61,563 nucleotides of DNA from a virus. Positions 24,808 through 32,186 of the stretch are shown here, piece by piece. Positions within the stretch are counted from its first letter, which is position 1, and each line of letters begins with the position of its first letter. The stretch covers positions 1 through 61,563 of the IMG/VR virus record IMGVR_UViG_3300028558_000003; one strand, 5' to 3'. The notes beneath the pieces are model-generated. The model was not told the origin of the DNA, searched no databases, and was given only the letters and a program-made list of their open reading frames with translations. The translations under genes were made by a program, and so were the position numbers.

Positions 24808-25227
24808 CTATGTTGGTGTCTTGAACGCGGCCTCAACAGGCCATCCTTTGCTGAGCCGCCACAGCACCGCTTGGTGGCTCACCTTAAATCTTCGACACCA
24901 CTCAGACAGGTGCTGTCGCTCGCCGTCGATCTCGAACCATCTGGTGTTGCTTCGATTAATCGACTGTTGCTGTCGTGTCGCCCATACGCAGTTGTCTGGC
25001 GTGTAGTCGAGGTCGTTATCTTTGCGCTCAAGAGTTAGTGCTGGCTGGCGCTCACCCATGTCCGCGAGGAAATTCTCAAATAGTGACCAGCTGGCGCAGA
25101 CTTTAATTCCGCGCCCGCCATATCGCGAGAAGTACGGATCGTTCTGGTTGGTGCACCGCGACAGCATGTTCTGCCATGATCTGAACGTAGGTGACCTTTT
25201 GCCACCAGACGTGTGCCTGTGTGTCAA
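24808..25227 (-). CDS. Homing-endonuclease-like protein (YGGRGI family)
   Basis: 139 residues from a TTG start that overlaps the polymerase stop (TTGA), with GAGG eight bases upstream in the polymerase 3' end. The signature is WQNMLSRCTNQNDPYFSRYGGRGIKVCASW, then FENFLADMGERP-like and LERKDNDLDYTPDNCVWATRQQQ, found in phage HNH/AP2-type endonucleases; the C-terminal SEWCRRFKVSHQAVLWRLSKGW is a helix-turn-helix of the NUMOD type. A shorter relative is at 38139. Likely a selfish or accessory nuclease. Confidence 0.72.
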   Translation of the reverse strand: MTHRHTSGGKRSPTFRSWQNMLSRCTNQNDPYFSRYGGRGIKVCASWSLFENFLADMGERQPALTLERKDNDLDYTPDNCVWATRQQQSINRSNTRWFEIDGERQHLSEWCRRFKVSHQAVLWRLSKGWPVEAAFKTPT

Positions 25228-27179
25228 AACTTTACCTCTTTCAAGTCACCCCAACTAAACCCCATCTTCGCATCCCACGGCATGGGTATTGGGGGCACGA
25301 AACCCCATGCCTTCTTGTAGGGCAAGTTATCAAGCAGGCGTTTTGTGTCAATAGCCGCCTGCTGCATCTTTTGCACCGGGACGAACGAGTACAACCCGTC
25401 GTGCAAGTCCCAGATGAAGTACCCGCCAACGCTGACGAGATAGTCCTTGATGACAGCCATCGCCAGATACTTCTGGTCGCCGCCCGTCCCTTGGATCTTG
25501 TAGTTGATCGCGGTCGAGCCCATGGACCACGCCATGCGTCCGCCCCAGTCACCCACGACCTGCACGCGGCGACCGGCGAAGGTCTCCACGTAGCCGAGCT
25601 GCTTGGTCTCGTTGATCTGCCTGTCCCAGTATTTTGGCACGCCGGGATAGGTGCGCTTGTAGATGAAGTTCGTGGTCTTCGCCTCGTTGATCTCCATCGG
25701 GATGTTGTGCTGCACGCGAGCGCGCACCATCAAGGTCTTGTCGCCGATGCGGTACTGGCACGACAGGTTGCCGAACTTGCCGCCCTTGCGCAGCCGCTGC
25801 ATTTCCGGGTCTGTCTCCTTGAGCCTGACCAGCTCGCGGTAATCGACGTGGCCCAGCCGCGCGCCCATGTAGCTGTGTGGGTCTTCTCCCGGCTCGCACA
25901 GCGACAGCATGGTCTCGTCTCCCGATGCGATGGCCATCCAGCGATACTCTTGGCCGGACGCGTCGAACTCCAGTAACCCGTAGCCGGGCGGCACGATCAC
26001 CTGCGCCCTGAAGAGCTTGTCGTTCTTCATCTGGTGCAGCGCGAAGCCTATAGGTAGATTTACTCCCTTGACCGTGCCTTCGCGCTTGCCTGCTCCCTTG
26101 GCTTTCTGGCCCGAGCTGTAGGTCAGTCGGCTCGTGTACGTGCCAAAGATACGCGCCTGTGGGTGTGTGCGCTCATCCTCGTTGTAGGCGATGGACTTGA
26201 CCAGCGCCTCGGCGAACTTGGTGCGGTTGTTGAGCGCCTCGCGATAGTCGCGCAGCTGCTTGGCCCGTGGGTCGATGAAGGCCAGTTCGTGGAGCACCTC
26301 CTTGTCGGTCGAGCGCGTGGTGTTGCCGGTGATCTTGGACTTGTTCTCCTTGAGCACCGGCAGGCCCCAGTCCTCGTACATGAGCTTGGCGAGCTGTACC
26401 GGCGAGCGCACCACCTTCTCGGTCACGCCGAACTCGGCGAGCGCCTCGGCTTGACGCTTGGCGTCGTTGGCGAGCTTGCAGCTCAGCTCGTGAGCCACCA
26501 GCGTGTCTATCGGCAGGCCGCGCAGGTTGGCCAGCGCGACCATGGGGATGCTCTCGGCCTCGATCAGCGCGGCCTTGAGCTGTCGCGGCCCCAGCTGCTT
26601 GAACCAGTGGCGCGCGCCGATCCGGGTGAAGCGGTTGTCCTTCTCGTTGTACGCGTGCAGCTTGGCGCGCGCCTCCGGGCTGCTGTCGTGGAAGTCGATC
26701 TCCTCTTCGTAACCTGCATGCGCTGGCAGGTACTCGGTGACGAAATCCTTCAAGCCGTAGGGGCGCTTCTTGTGCGCCGCCATCTCGTACTCAGGCTCCA
26801 TGTCGAAGTGCTTCCACAGCAGCAGGCCGTCGAGGAACTTGGCCTGCATGACCAGCTTCTCGAAACCGTAGGCGATGCACACCGCCGCGTCGAAGGCGAC
26901 GTGCCAGCCCACCAGCGTGCGCCCCTCGTCGAGCGCCATGGTGAGCATGTCCTTCATGAAGCGGCGGCACAGGATGCGCCCCTCGTCCACGGGCAGATTG
27001 TCGTCATGCGTGACGCCGCCCGTGTAAATCGCCTTGCCGTCAACCCACTCCATCGAGACGAAGCTGGTCACCCATGCGTCGCCCGACAGGATGCGCCACG
27101 GCTGCAGCGCATATTCCGGCTTCGCGCCGGAGGTCTCCACATCGAACATGGTGACCTTGCTGTCGTCCCAGACCCTCAT
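25224..27179 (-). CDS. Family A DNA polymerase with 3'-5' exonuclease domain
   Basis: 651 residues. ATG 27179 is chosen: it overlaps the upstream stop (ATGA) and gives MRVWDDSKVTMFDVETSG, with the exonuclease I motif D-x-E at residues 13-15. Exo II/III acidic residues follow in LVGWHVAFDAAV and the ENDxxY-like ... YNEKDNRFT. Polymerase motif A is LLEFDASGQEYRW (near 406), motif B RKGGKFGNLSCQYRIG, motif C WDLHDGLYSF (near 593), HDG rather than the usual HDE. Length is close to T7 gp5 without its long thioredoxin insert. This is the replicative enzyme, paired with the primase-helicase. No RNA polymerase gene accompanies it. Confidence 0.92.
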   Translation of the reverse strand: MRVWDDSKVTMFDVETSGAKPEYALQPWRILSGDAWVTSFVSMEWVDGKAIYTGGVTHDDNLPVDEGRILCRRFMKDMLTMALDEGRTLVGWHVAFDAAVCIAYGFEKLVMQAKFLDGLLLWKHFDMEPEYEMAAHKKRPYGLKDFVTEYLPAHAGYEEEIDFHDSSPEARAKLHAYNEKDNRFTRIGARHWFKQLGPRQLKAALIEAESIPMVALANLRGLPIDTLVAHELSCKLANDAKRQAEALAEFGVTEKVVRSPVQLAKLMYEDWGLPVLKENKSKITGNTTRSTDKEVLHELAFIDPRAKQLRDYREALNNRTKFAEALVKSIAYNEDERTHPQARIFGTYTSRLTYSSGQKAKGAGKREGTVKGVNLPIGFALHQMKNDKLFRAQVIVPPGYGLLEFDASGQEYRWMAIASGDETMLSLCEPGEDPHSYMGARLGHVDYRELVRLKETDPEMQRLRKGGKFGNLSCQYRIGDKTLMVRARVQHNIPMEINEAKTTNFIYKRTYPGVPKYWDRQINETKQLGYVETFAGRRVQVVGDWGGRMAWSMGSTAINYKIQGTGGDQKYLAMAVIKDYLVSVGGYFIWDLHDGLYSFVPVQKMQQAAIDTKRLLDNLPYKKAWGFVPPIPMPWDAKMGFSWGDLKEVKF

Positions 27180-27367
27180 TGCTGACCTACTGTCCAGATG
27201 ATCGTGAAGACGCATCCGACGATCACAGCCGACGACCCGAAGAACACGACGAAGATCACCATCTCGAACCAACGTGGGAAGACGTGATCCTCTGACGCTT
27301 TCGCAGCCGACGCCGTCAGGAGCATAAGCAAGATCGCTGTCGCACTGATCCTAAATAACAAGCCCAT
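27176..27367 (-). CDS. Small membrane protein with signal-like N-terminus
   Basis: 63 residues from ATG 27367, the start best placed behind GGAGG; ATGs at 27370 and 27379 are alternatives. Residues 1-24 look like a signal peptide or helix ending ASAAKA, and residues 35-58 (MVIFVVFFGSSAVIVGCVFTIIW) are a second hydrophobic helix. It overlaps both neighbours. An envelope role, such as superinfection exclusion, is possible but not shown. Confidence 0.6.
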   Translation of the reverse strand: MGLLFRISATAILLMLLTASAAKASEDHVFPRWFEMVIFVVFFGSSAVIVGCVFTIIWTVGQQ

Positions 27368-27369
27368 CA

Positions 27370-27615
27370 TCACCTCCATAGTGCTGGGTCATTGCCCCAG
27401 AGTTTCCTGAGTAACCCGCCGTCGAGCACGTCCTTCTGTCGGTCGGACAGCTCGCTATACTTCATCGAGCGCAGCCCGCTGGAACAGAACGTCAGTTCCC
27501 ACTGCGTCAGCTTGTCGTCGAGCCGCGTGCCGACCGACATGAAGTCGATCAGCTCGTCTCGCGAACACTCTCTGGCGCGCGGGCAACGCTTGTTCCAGCG
27601 GTCTGGTTCAATCAT
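27370..27615 (-). CDS. Small protein, unknown
   Basis: 81 residues. Start overlaps the upstream gene by 8 bp and the stop overlaps the start region of the membrane protein. The text KCPRARECSRDELIDFMSVG and LSDRQKDVLDGGLLRKLWGND suggests a helical protein; the motif LSDRQ..VL..i is seen in small phage proteins with a primase-like or zinc-free helical fold. No assignment. Confidence 0.6.
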   Translation of the reverse strand: MIEPDRWNKRCPRARECSRDELIDFMSVGTRLDDKLTQWELTFCSSGLRSMKYSELSDRQKDVLDGGLLRKLWGNDPALWR

Positions 27616-28006
27616 AGCCGCGATCTTCTGGCGGGACGCAAGGCTTGTCCACGTAAGGGAGTATCTCGTCGTCGATCACGTCAGTCTTCTTGGGCTTGAC
27701 GCACGTCTCCTTGCTGAAATTCCCACGCGCGAACAGCGTCTCGAACTCGTCCGCAGGCTCCCGGCTCGGCTTGGCGCGAGCGGCGATCTCGGCGTCGATC
27801 CGCTCCTTGGCGCTGAGCTTCTCGCGCTCGATGATCCACATGATGTCCTCACCGTAGCCCTGCGCCGGTTGCGGGATCAGTCCGAGGATGGTGCAGATCG
27901 CGCCATAGGCTTCGGCCTTGGGGCGCAGCTCTGCGACTTGATAGCGCAGCGCTTTGATCTCTTCGCCAGTGCGGGTGAGCATCTGGATGTATTCACGGTC
28001 GTCCAT
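27608..28006 (-). CDS. Coiled-coil protein, unknown
   Basis: 132 residues, GGAG upstream at good distance. Residues 1-45 are a coiled coil (MLTRTGEEIKALRYQVAELRPKAEAY); residues 58-95 are charged helix; the C-terminus is Pro/Asp-rich. It overlaps the next gene by 8 bp. No motif recognised. Confidence 0.62.
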   Translation of the reverse strand: MDDREYIQMLTRTGEEIKALRYQVAELRPKAEAYGAICTILGLIPQPAQGYGEDIMWIIEREKLSAKERIDAEIAARAKPSREPADEFETLFARGNFSKETCVKPKKTDVIDDEILPYVDKPCVPPEDRGYD

Positions 28007-28015
28007 GTCGTTCTC

Positions 28016-28348
28016 CTATCCTTCAGCGCGAGCCCACGACAGCTCCTTGCACTCGTCCCAGATCCAGTCGTCGATGGGGTCGCCGTGCGGGGCGCATCCC
28101 TTGACTGCGTGATGCCAGAGGCAGGCTCCCGCCTCTGACGCTTTAGTAACCCTGATGTGGTGTCCAGATGACAGCAGCTCGATCTTGCTGCCGAGCTGCC
28201 ACTGGATATGCGGGTCGAGCTTGTCCCAACGCTTGACGATGCCGATGGCGAGCTGGTCGTACTGGCCGTCGTCGAGCACCGGGGAGGCACGCCTGTAGTA
28301 CAGGTATGCCGCCATGATCAGCTTGCGTGCGCCGAGCGACGGGGTCAC
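28016..28348 (-). CDS. Small protein with a LigA-like DGQYDQL segment
   Basis: 110 residues from GTG 28348, overlapping the upstream stop (GTGA). Residues 12-45 (AAYLYYRRASPVLDDGQYDQLAIGIVKRWDKLDP) resemble the N-terminal Ia region of NAD-dependent DNA ligases, YY-x(n)-hxDxxYDxL. The rest (GHHIRVTKASEAGACLWHHAVKGC) is not ligase-like and the catalytic KxDG is absent, so ligase activity is not expected. It may be a derived NAD- or nucleotide-binding protein; low certainty. Confidence 0.55.
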   Translation of the reverse strand: MTPSLGARKLIMAAYLYYRRASPVLDDGQYDQLAIGIVKRWDKLDPHIQWQLGSKIELLSSGHHIRVTKASEAGACLWHHAVKGCAPHGDPIDDWIWDECKELSWARAEG

Positions 28349-28935
28349 CCGGCAGCCTTCTTGTTGCGCGCCGGGATTTGGGCTTCCAGCGCGGTGAGCT
28401 GTCCCTCGAACCGTGCGTAGAGCTTGGCGTGCTCCTCGGCGAACTCCATGCGCAGCAGCTCGATGTCGTCGCGCAGCTTGGCGTAACGCGGGTCTTCGGC
28501 CAGCTCGCCGTAGGCCGCGACGCGGATGTTCTTGACGATCTCCAGCGACACGTCGAGCGTCTTGGCGACCACCTCGTCCGAGCAGCCGTTGCGGTACATG
28601 CGCTTCTGGTCGTCGAAGTGCTCATCCAGCAACGCGTAAATCTTTCTGGCGATCTTCGGGTCGGGACCGATCTGGACAGGCTTATTCACAGGCGTCTCCT
28701 TCGTATGGCATGCAGGGCAGACAGGGGTGGTGCGGGCGCGCAGGCTCCAGCCACGATGCTCGAACTTGCGGATGGTGAACGATGGCTGCAGGACCGGCGT
28801 GCCAGAGACGCGCTCGGTCGCGCCACAGGCGCAGGTGGCGCACCAGCCGGTGCGACCGTACTGGCGGTGGTAGGTGACGCCGTAGGGCTCCAGCTCGGCG
28901 GCGACGCGCCCAGCGATGGGGGACGCGGCGCTCAT
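28345..28935 (-). CDS. Zinc-ribbon plus helical protein, unknown
   Basis: 196 residues from ATG 28935 with GAGGATAGCC upstream; start overlaps the upstream stop (ATGA). The N-terminal 80 residues contain CATCAC and CPACH, a likely zinc ribbon. Residues 90-190 are helical: KIARKIYALLDEHFDDQKRMY, GCSDEVVAKTLDVSLEIVKNIRVAAYG (a helix-turn-helix-like segment) and a coiled coil. A DNA- or RNA-binding regulator is plausible. Confidence 0.62.
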   Translation of the reverse strand: MSAASPIAGRVAAELEPYGVTYHRQYGRTGWCATCACGATERVSGTPVLQPSFTIRKFEHRGWSLRARTTPVCPACHTKETPVNKPVQIGPDPKIARKIYALLDEHFDDQKRMYRNGCSDEVVAKTLDVSLEIVKNIRVAAYGELAEDPRYAKLRDDIELLRMEFAEEHAKLYARFEGQLTALEAQIPARNKKAAG

Positions 28936-29306
28936 CGGCTATCCTCATTGGGGGATGAGAGGGCGGCGGGGGCCGAAGATGTGGAAAGGGCGCGTTCAAG
29001 TTCATCGGCGCAGGATCGCAGATAGATCGGCGGCTGCGGGTCAAAGCCGCCTCGATGTCCTGTGACATACTCATGATCCGCAGCCTGCTTGCGCCATTTC
29101 TCCACGAGCGCGCGAAGTTCGCCCCCACCCTCGCGGGGCTGGACAGCGAGAGCGGCGGAGCGCGCGTCGATCTGCATCGCTTCGATGCACGCGCCGAGGC
29201 GCTGACAAAAGTCGATCAGCACTTGCTCGTTGTGCGTCAGTAAATTTGTGCGGGGGTTAGGAAGCTCGGCCACTTCCTTGAGGAGGTCATCGGGGCTGTC
29301 GGTCAT
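28932..29306 (-). CDS. Unknown protein
   Basis: 124 residues with AGGTG upstream. Helical N-terminus (LLKEVAELPNPRTNLLTHNEQVLIDFCQRLGACIEAMQ), then RALVEKWRKQAADHEYVTG and a Ser/Ala-rich tail. The RALVEKWRK...A...E pattern is common in phage hypothetical proteins read from DUF-type families. ATGA overlap with the zinc-ribbon gene. Confidence 0.6.
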   Translation of the reverse strand: MTDSPDDLLKEVAELPNPRTNLLTHNEQVLIDFCQRLGACIEAMQIDARSAALAVQPREGGGELRALVEKWRKQAADHEYVTGHRGGFDPQPPIYLRSCADELERALSTSSAPAALSSPNEDSR

Positions 29307-29316
29307 TGGGCACCTA

Positions 29317-29511
29317 TCAGGTTGGAAGGATCAGTCCTCCCCGGCTCTGCGACGACGAGAGAACATCCTGCAGCCGCTTGAGGCGCGCGATGATGCCGTC
29401 GATCTCTTCCGGGGTTACTCTGGGGTGGACGTGCAGCTGCACGCCATCCCAAGCGAGACGCAGAGGCTGCATCGCGGCGTCCGCGACGGGGTCGGGCTGG
29501 CCGTGCTTCAT
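29317..29511 (-). CDS. Small protein, unknown
   Basis: 64 residues from ATG 29511, overlapping the upstream stop (ATGA). The C-terminal half RVTPEEIDGIIARLKRLQDVL is a single amphipathic helix; the rest is short beta. No motif recognised. Confidence 0.58.
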   Translation of the reverse strand: MKHGQPDPVADAAMQPLRLAWDGVQLHVHPRVTPEEIDGIIARLKRLQDVLSSSQSRGGLILPT

Positions 29512-29795
29512 GCCTCGCGCCACACACCAATGCCTTGCACTGCGTTTTCCGCCGAGGCGTCGCAGAGCTTCCATGCGCCCTTGGTGTCGAGGCGGGCGTG
29601 GGTCAGGCGGGTGATGAACTTGCGGCCCAGTCGATGACCGACCGTGCTGGCGTGAGACGACAGGGTGTTCTTGGTCTTGTTCGGCACGAAGAAGAACTCG
29701 CCGACATCCATGTCGTGGTACGGGTATCGTCGCTTGATGTTGCTGAGATCGCGCACTGGCGCGGGCACAGGTATGTTTCGCTGAAGCTTGAACAT
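29508..29795 (-). CDS. Small basic protein, unknown
   Basis: 95 residues, AGGTG upstream. The segment IPVPAPVRDLSNIKRRYPYHDMDVGEFFFVPNK...LSSHASTVGHRLGRKFITR resembles a recurring phage protein family that has a YPF-x-x-M-x-x-G-x-S-F-x-V core and an Ala/Arg-rich helix. Role unknown. It is the first gene after a candidate promoter (29825-29853). Confidence 0.6.
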   Translation of the reverse strand: MFKLQRNIPVPAPVRDLSNIKRRYPYHDMDVGEFFFVPNKTKNTLSSHASTVGHRLGRKFITRLTHARLDTKGAWKLCDASAENAVQGIGVWREA

Positions 29796-29824
29796 GCGGC
29801 ACCTTTCGGTTGAGAGCCGCAGTC

Positions 29825-29853
29825 AAGATAGACTACTCCAGTGCTGTCGTAAA
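29825..29853 (-). promoter_or_regulatory. Candidate sigma70-like promoter, leftward
   Basis: Read leftward: TTTACG, 17-base spacer, TATCTT, 30 bases before the start at 29795. The spacer contains GGAGTAGT, a word found in several other leftward gaps. Match to consensus is moderate. Confidence 0.4.
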
Positions 29854-29863
29854 GTTGTAGCGC

Positions 29864-30064
29864 TCAGGTTACAGCCCTGAGCTGCACGAGCTTATCGTCA
29901 GTGAGCTGCCGCGACTTGCCGACAACGCCCATGGCTGTCCGCATTGCATTTTCAAAACCAGCGTGCACGGCGTCTGATTGGATCGAGGCGACGACCTGCT
30001 GAAGCTTCTGTGGATCGGAGCCGCACTGTTGCAGCTCTATCACCCATTCCGCGTGTGTCCGCAT
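29864..30064 (-). CDS. Small helical protein, unknown
   Basis: 66 residues; AGGAG lies 10 bases upstream of ATG 30064. Helical throughout (MRTHAEWVIELQQCGSDPQKLQQVVASIQSDAVHAGFENAMRT). No motif. It stands between two hairpin-bearing gaps. Confidence 0.58.
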   Translation of the reverse strand: MRTHAEWVIELQQCGSDPQKLQQVVASIQSDAVHAGFENAMRTAMGVVGKSRQLTDDKLVQLRAVT

Positions 30065-30099
30065 ATTGGAAATGCTCCTGCTTGGCTTGGCCGGAGGAT

Positions 30100-30126
30100 A
30101 GGCTGCGGGCTTCGCACCCGCAACCT
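30100..30126 (-). terminator. Intercistronic hairpin with wobble pairing only in the leftward RNA
   Basis: In the leftward transcript AGGTTGCGGG pairs with CCCGCAGCCT across a short loop; one pair is U-G in that RNA but C-A on the other strand. No U-tract follows. It occupies the same place between stop and ribosome binding site as the TTTGCGACA palindromes. Confidence 0.6.
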
Positions 30127-30133
30127 ATTTGTG

Positions 30134-30400
30134 TCACGCCCAGTTCGATAGGGTCGCGATCTTCTTGCCTTGGTGGATCACATCCACATCATCCAGCCAA
30201 TCGGCAGGGATGAGGTCTAGGATCTCCTTGAGGGCGCAGGCGGGGCTCGGCACCTCGACGAAGCCCAAGGACACCCAGCGGGCTCGCTGGCAGCCTGTAT
30301 CGAAGCCGATGCTCTCAAGGTACTTGGTCAGGCGGGTCTCCATCCTGCGCATGCGCAGGTGGATGTCGTCTACCTTGGTCTCGACGGTGTGGGCGGTCAT
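30134..30400 (-). CDS. Small protein, unknown
   Basis: 88 residues. Coiled-coil N-terminus (VETKVDDIHLRMRRMETRLTKYLESIGF) followed by a short mixed domain with LKEILDLIPADWLDDVDVIHQGK. No motif recognised. Upstream ribosome binding site is AAAGG. Confidence 0.6.
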   Translation of the reverse strand: MTAHTVETKVDDIHLRMRRMETRLTKYLESIGFDTGCQRARWVSLGFVEVPSPACALKEILDLIPADWLDDVDVIHQGKKIATLSNWA

Positions 30401-30427
30401 TTCTTTGCCTTTCTAAGTTCAGTAGAG

Positions 30428-30454
30428 GGGTTTGCGACACCGTGTCGCAAACCC
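30428..30454 (-). repeat. TTTGCGACA palindrome 2
   Basis: Perfect 13-bp arms (GGGTTTGCGACAC and its complement) around one base. The flanks change from A/T to GGG/CCC on both sides at once compared with other copies, so the pairing is kept while the sequence varies. Lies between the 30464 stop and the next start. Confidence 0.9.
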
Positions 30455-30463
30455 GTTGAGCTG

Positions 30464-31327
30464 TCATGCCGCCGCTCCAAACGCGTTCATGAAGCCGGAC
30501 ATCTCGTCCATGATGCGCGCCGCTTCGGCAGCCGCCTCGCTGCGAACAGCCGGGTCTTTGCGCAGATCCTTGGGATCGTAGCCGACCAGCGTCTTGCGCA
30601 GGTCTTCATAGATCGCAGTGAGCTGCTCGTCTCCCGTGATGTTCAGCCCCGGCAGCAGGTCCACCAGCTCTTCGAGATTGGTGATCGTGCTGTCGCGGAA
30701 GATGCCATCGCTGGCCATCTTGTCGGCGAAGTGACCCACGGTCTGGGCCAGCCGCTCCCACACCGAACGCATGGCCGTGGCCAGTCGAGCCGTGGTCGCC
30801 GTCTCGATGTCGCCACGGATCTGGGCGACGCTCTCCTTGTCCAGCGCGACGCGGAAGTCAGAGGCTTCCGAGACGGCGTCGATGTCGAGCGCGACATAGA
30901 ACTTGTGCTTCAGCTCGCTCGGCGTCGGGTAGTCGTCCGAGTTGAACAGCGAGCCCATGCGGAACTCGGCGCGCATCTTGGCCTGCGGGTAGGTGGTCCC
31001 GAGGAACTCATCGACCGCCGCGTGGAACTCGCCGACGAGCCGCTGGTGCTCTTCGATGAACGGGGCGTAGAGCTTGCGCGTCAGCAGCCGGTCGCCGTTG
31101 TCCTTCCACGGCAGGGTCTTGCCATAGAGGTGCTGCCTGATCTGGCCAGCCGCGAAGACGATGGTCTTCAGGCTCTCCTTGGGGATCAGGTGCTTGTTGA
31201 CGCGGGCGGCGTCAGCATCGGCCCCGGCGTCGTCGGTCACCTGCTTCGACGCGTTCTTGTCGAGGCGGTAGCCCTGCCAGATGCCGAGGGACAGGTTCAC
31301 GATCATGCAGTTCTTGGTGATAGACAT
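30464..31327 (-). CDS. DUF3150-like protein
   Basis: 287 residues, GGAGAG upstream. The start MSITKNCMIVNLSLGIWQGYRLDK, followed by a long helical body with KHLIPKESLKTIVFAAGQIRQHLYGKTLPW and AMRSVWERLAQTVGHFADK, and length near 290, agree with DUF3150 proteins. In several phages these lie beside a MoxR-type ATPase and a zincin/VWA protein; here those genes follow upstream at 32187 and 33381. A shared complex is inferred from this recurrent neighbourhood; no catalytic motif is visible. Confidence 0.65.
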   Translation of the reverse strand: MSITKNCMIVNLSLGIWQGYRLDKNASKQVTDDAGADADAARVNKHLIPKESLKTIVFAAGQIRQHLYGKTLPWKDNGDRLLTRKLYAPFIEEHQRLVGEFHAAVDEFLGTTYPQAKMRAEFRMGSLFNSDDYPTPSELKHKFYVALDIDAVSEASDFRVALDKESVAQIRGDIETATTARLATAMRSVWERLAQTVGHFADKMASDGIFRDSTITNLEELVDLLPGLNITGDEQLTAIYEDLRKTLVGYDPKDLRKDPAVRSEAAAEAARIMDEMSGFMNAFGAAA

Positions 31328-31344
31328 GGAACTCTCCTGCTTGA

Positions 31345-31366
31345 ATTTGCGACAGATGTCGCAAAT
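31345..31366 (-). repeat. TTTGCGACA palindrome 3
   Basis: Perfect 10-bp arms, centre GA. Lies 17 bases before the DUF3150-like start, immediately before its ribosome binding site CAGGAGAG, and 7 bases from the stop of the 31374 gene. Confidence 0.9.
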
Positions 31367-31373
31367 GGGTTGG

Positions 31374-31682
31374 TTAGTGGTCGTTGGTTATAGCCCACAT
31401 GATCGCAGCTTCAATGCTGTTGAAGCGTGTGACATAGGGCGGCTTCATCATGAGTTTCGTTCCGCCTCTCAGCTTGCGCGCAGAGCCTAGCAAGTCGATG
31501 ACCGCGATGGCTTCGGTCTTGGGTAACCATGCGACAAGCCAATTGTGGTGCACCGGGACGTAGCGCATGGCTTCCTTGAGGGTGAACTTCCTGTTGAGCG
31601 CGTGCCTCTCGACGTGCCCTGTGCGAGGATCTACAGACGCGTGGATCACCACGCGCTGCTCGACCCACTCGATGCGCTTCAT
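31374..31682 (-). CDS. Unknown protein
   Basis: 102 residues from ATG 31682, ATGA overlap with the upstream stop. Mixed alpha/beta (RIEWVEQRVVIHASVDPRTGHVERHALNRKF, NWLVAWLPKTEAIAVIDLLGS). No motif recognised. Between the DUF3150-like and the zincin/VWA gene. Confidence 0.6.
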   Translation of the reverse strand: MKRIEWVEQRVVIHASVDPRTGHVERHALNRKFTLKEAMRYVPVHHNWLVAWLPKTEAIAVIDLLGSARKLRGGTKLMMKPPYVTRFNSIEAAIMWAITNDH

Positions 31683-31996
31683 GCTGGCCTCTTCCTGCTG
31701 CTCTGCACCTTGCGGCGCAGCTTGTCCTCCCACCCTGCACGAGCGTGCAGAGTGTGTGGTCCGAGAGCCTCGTGGCAGAGCATGTCCACCACGCGGCTGT
31801 GGCCGATGCGCAGCCTGACCTCGGCGTCACGTATGAGCCCGTCAAGCTGCATGTAGACTTCGTCAGGGCTGAACTCGCCCTTGGTCACCACAAGCGACAT
31901 CTTCAGGACCGCCAGCTCAAGCTCCTTGACCGAGGACATAAGCTTGAGCATCGGGTAGACGCGACGCTTGGCGATCTCTTTTTCTTCCGGGGTCAT
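31679..31996 (-). CDS. Helical protein, unknown
   Basis: 105 residues, starting MTPEEKEIAKRRVYPMLKLM at 31996 with ATGA overlaps at both ends. Helical with a basic C-terminus (GWEDKLRRKVQSSRKRPA). No motif recognised. Confidence 0.6.
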   Translation of the reverse strand: MTPEEKEIAKRRVYPMLKLMSSVKELELAVLKMSLVVTKGEFSPDEVYMQLDGLIRDAEVRLRIGHSRVVDMLCHEALGPHTLHARAGWEDKLRRKVQSSRKRPA

Positions 31997-32178
31997 AGCT
32001 CTGTCACCCCCTCGACTGTGGCGTCGGCGCGGCTGCAGTCGTTGTGCCACTGCTCGCGCGGGTCTTGCGACAGCTCGTACAGCTCCTTGGCTAGACGAGC
32101 TGCCTTCTCCGCGCTCGTCGCTTGAACGTCAATGGAGAACAGCCGGTGCTCCATCAGCTCAACGGTATAGGTCTTCAT
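31993..32178 (-). CDS. Small protein, unknown
   Basis: 61 residues, GAGGTGACAC ribosome binding site. The pattern MKTYTVELMEHRLFSIDVQATSAEKAARLAKELY is that of a small ferredoxin-like beta-alpha-beta protein seen widely in phages. Function unknown. Confidence 0.6.
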   Translation of the reverse strand: MKTYTVELMEHRLFSIDVQATSAEKAARLAKELYELSQDPREQWHNDCSRADATVEGVTEL

Positions 32179-32186
32179 GTGTCACC

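Noticed and set aside
28016-28348. NAD-dependent DNA ligase
   Set aside because: Only the N-terminal Ia-like segment resembles a ligase; the KxDG nucleotidyltransferase motif is missing and the protein is 110 residues.
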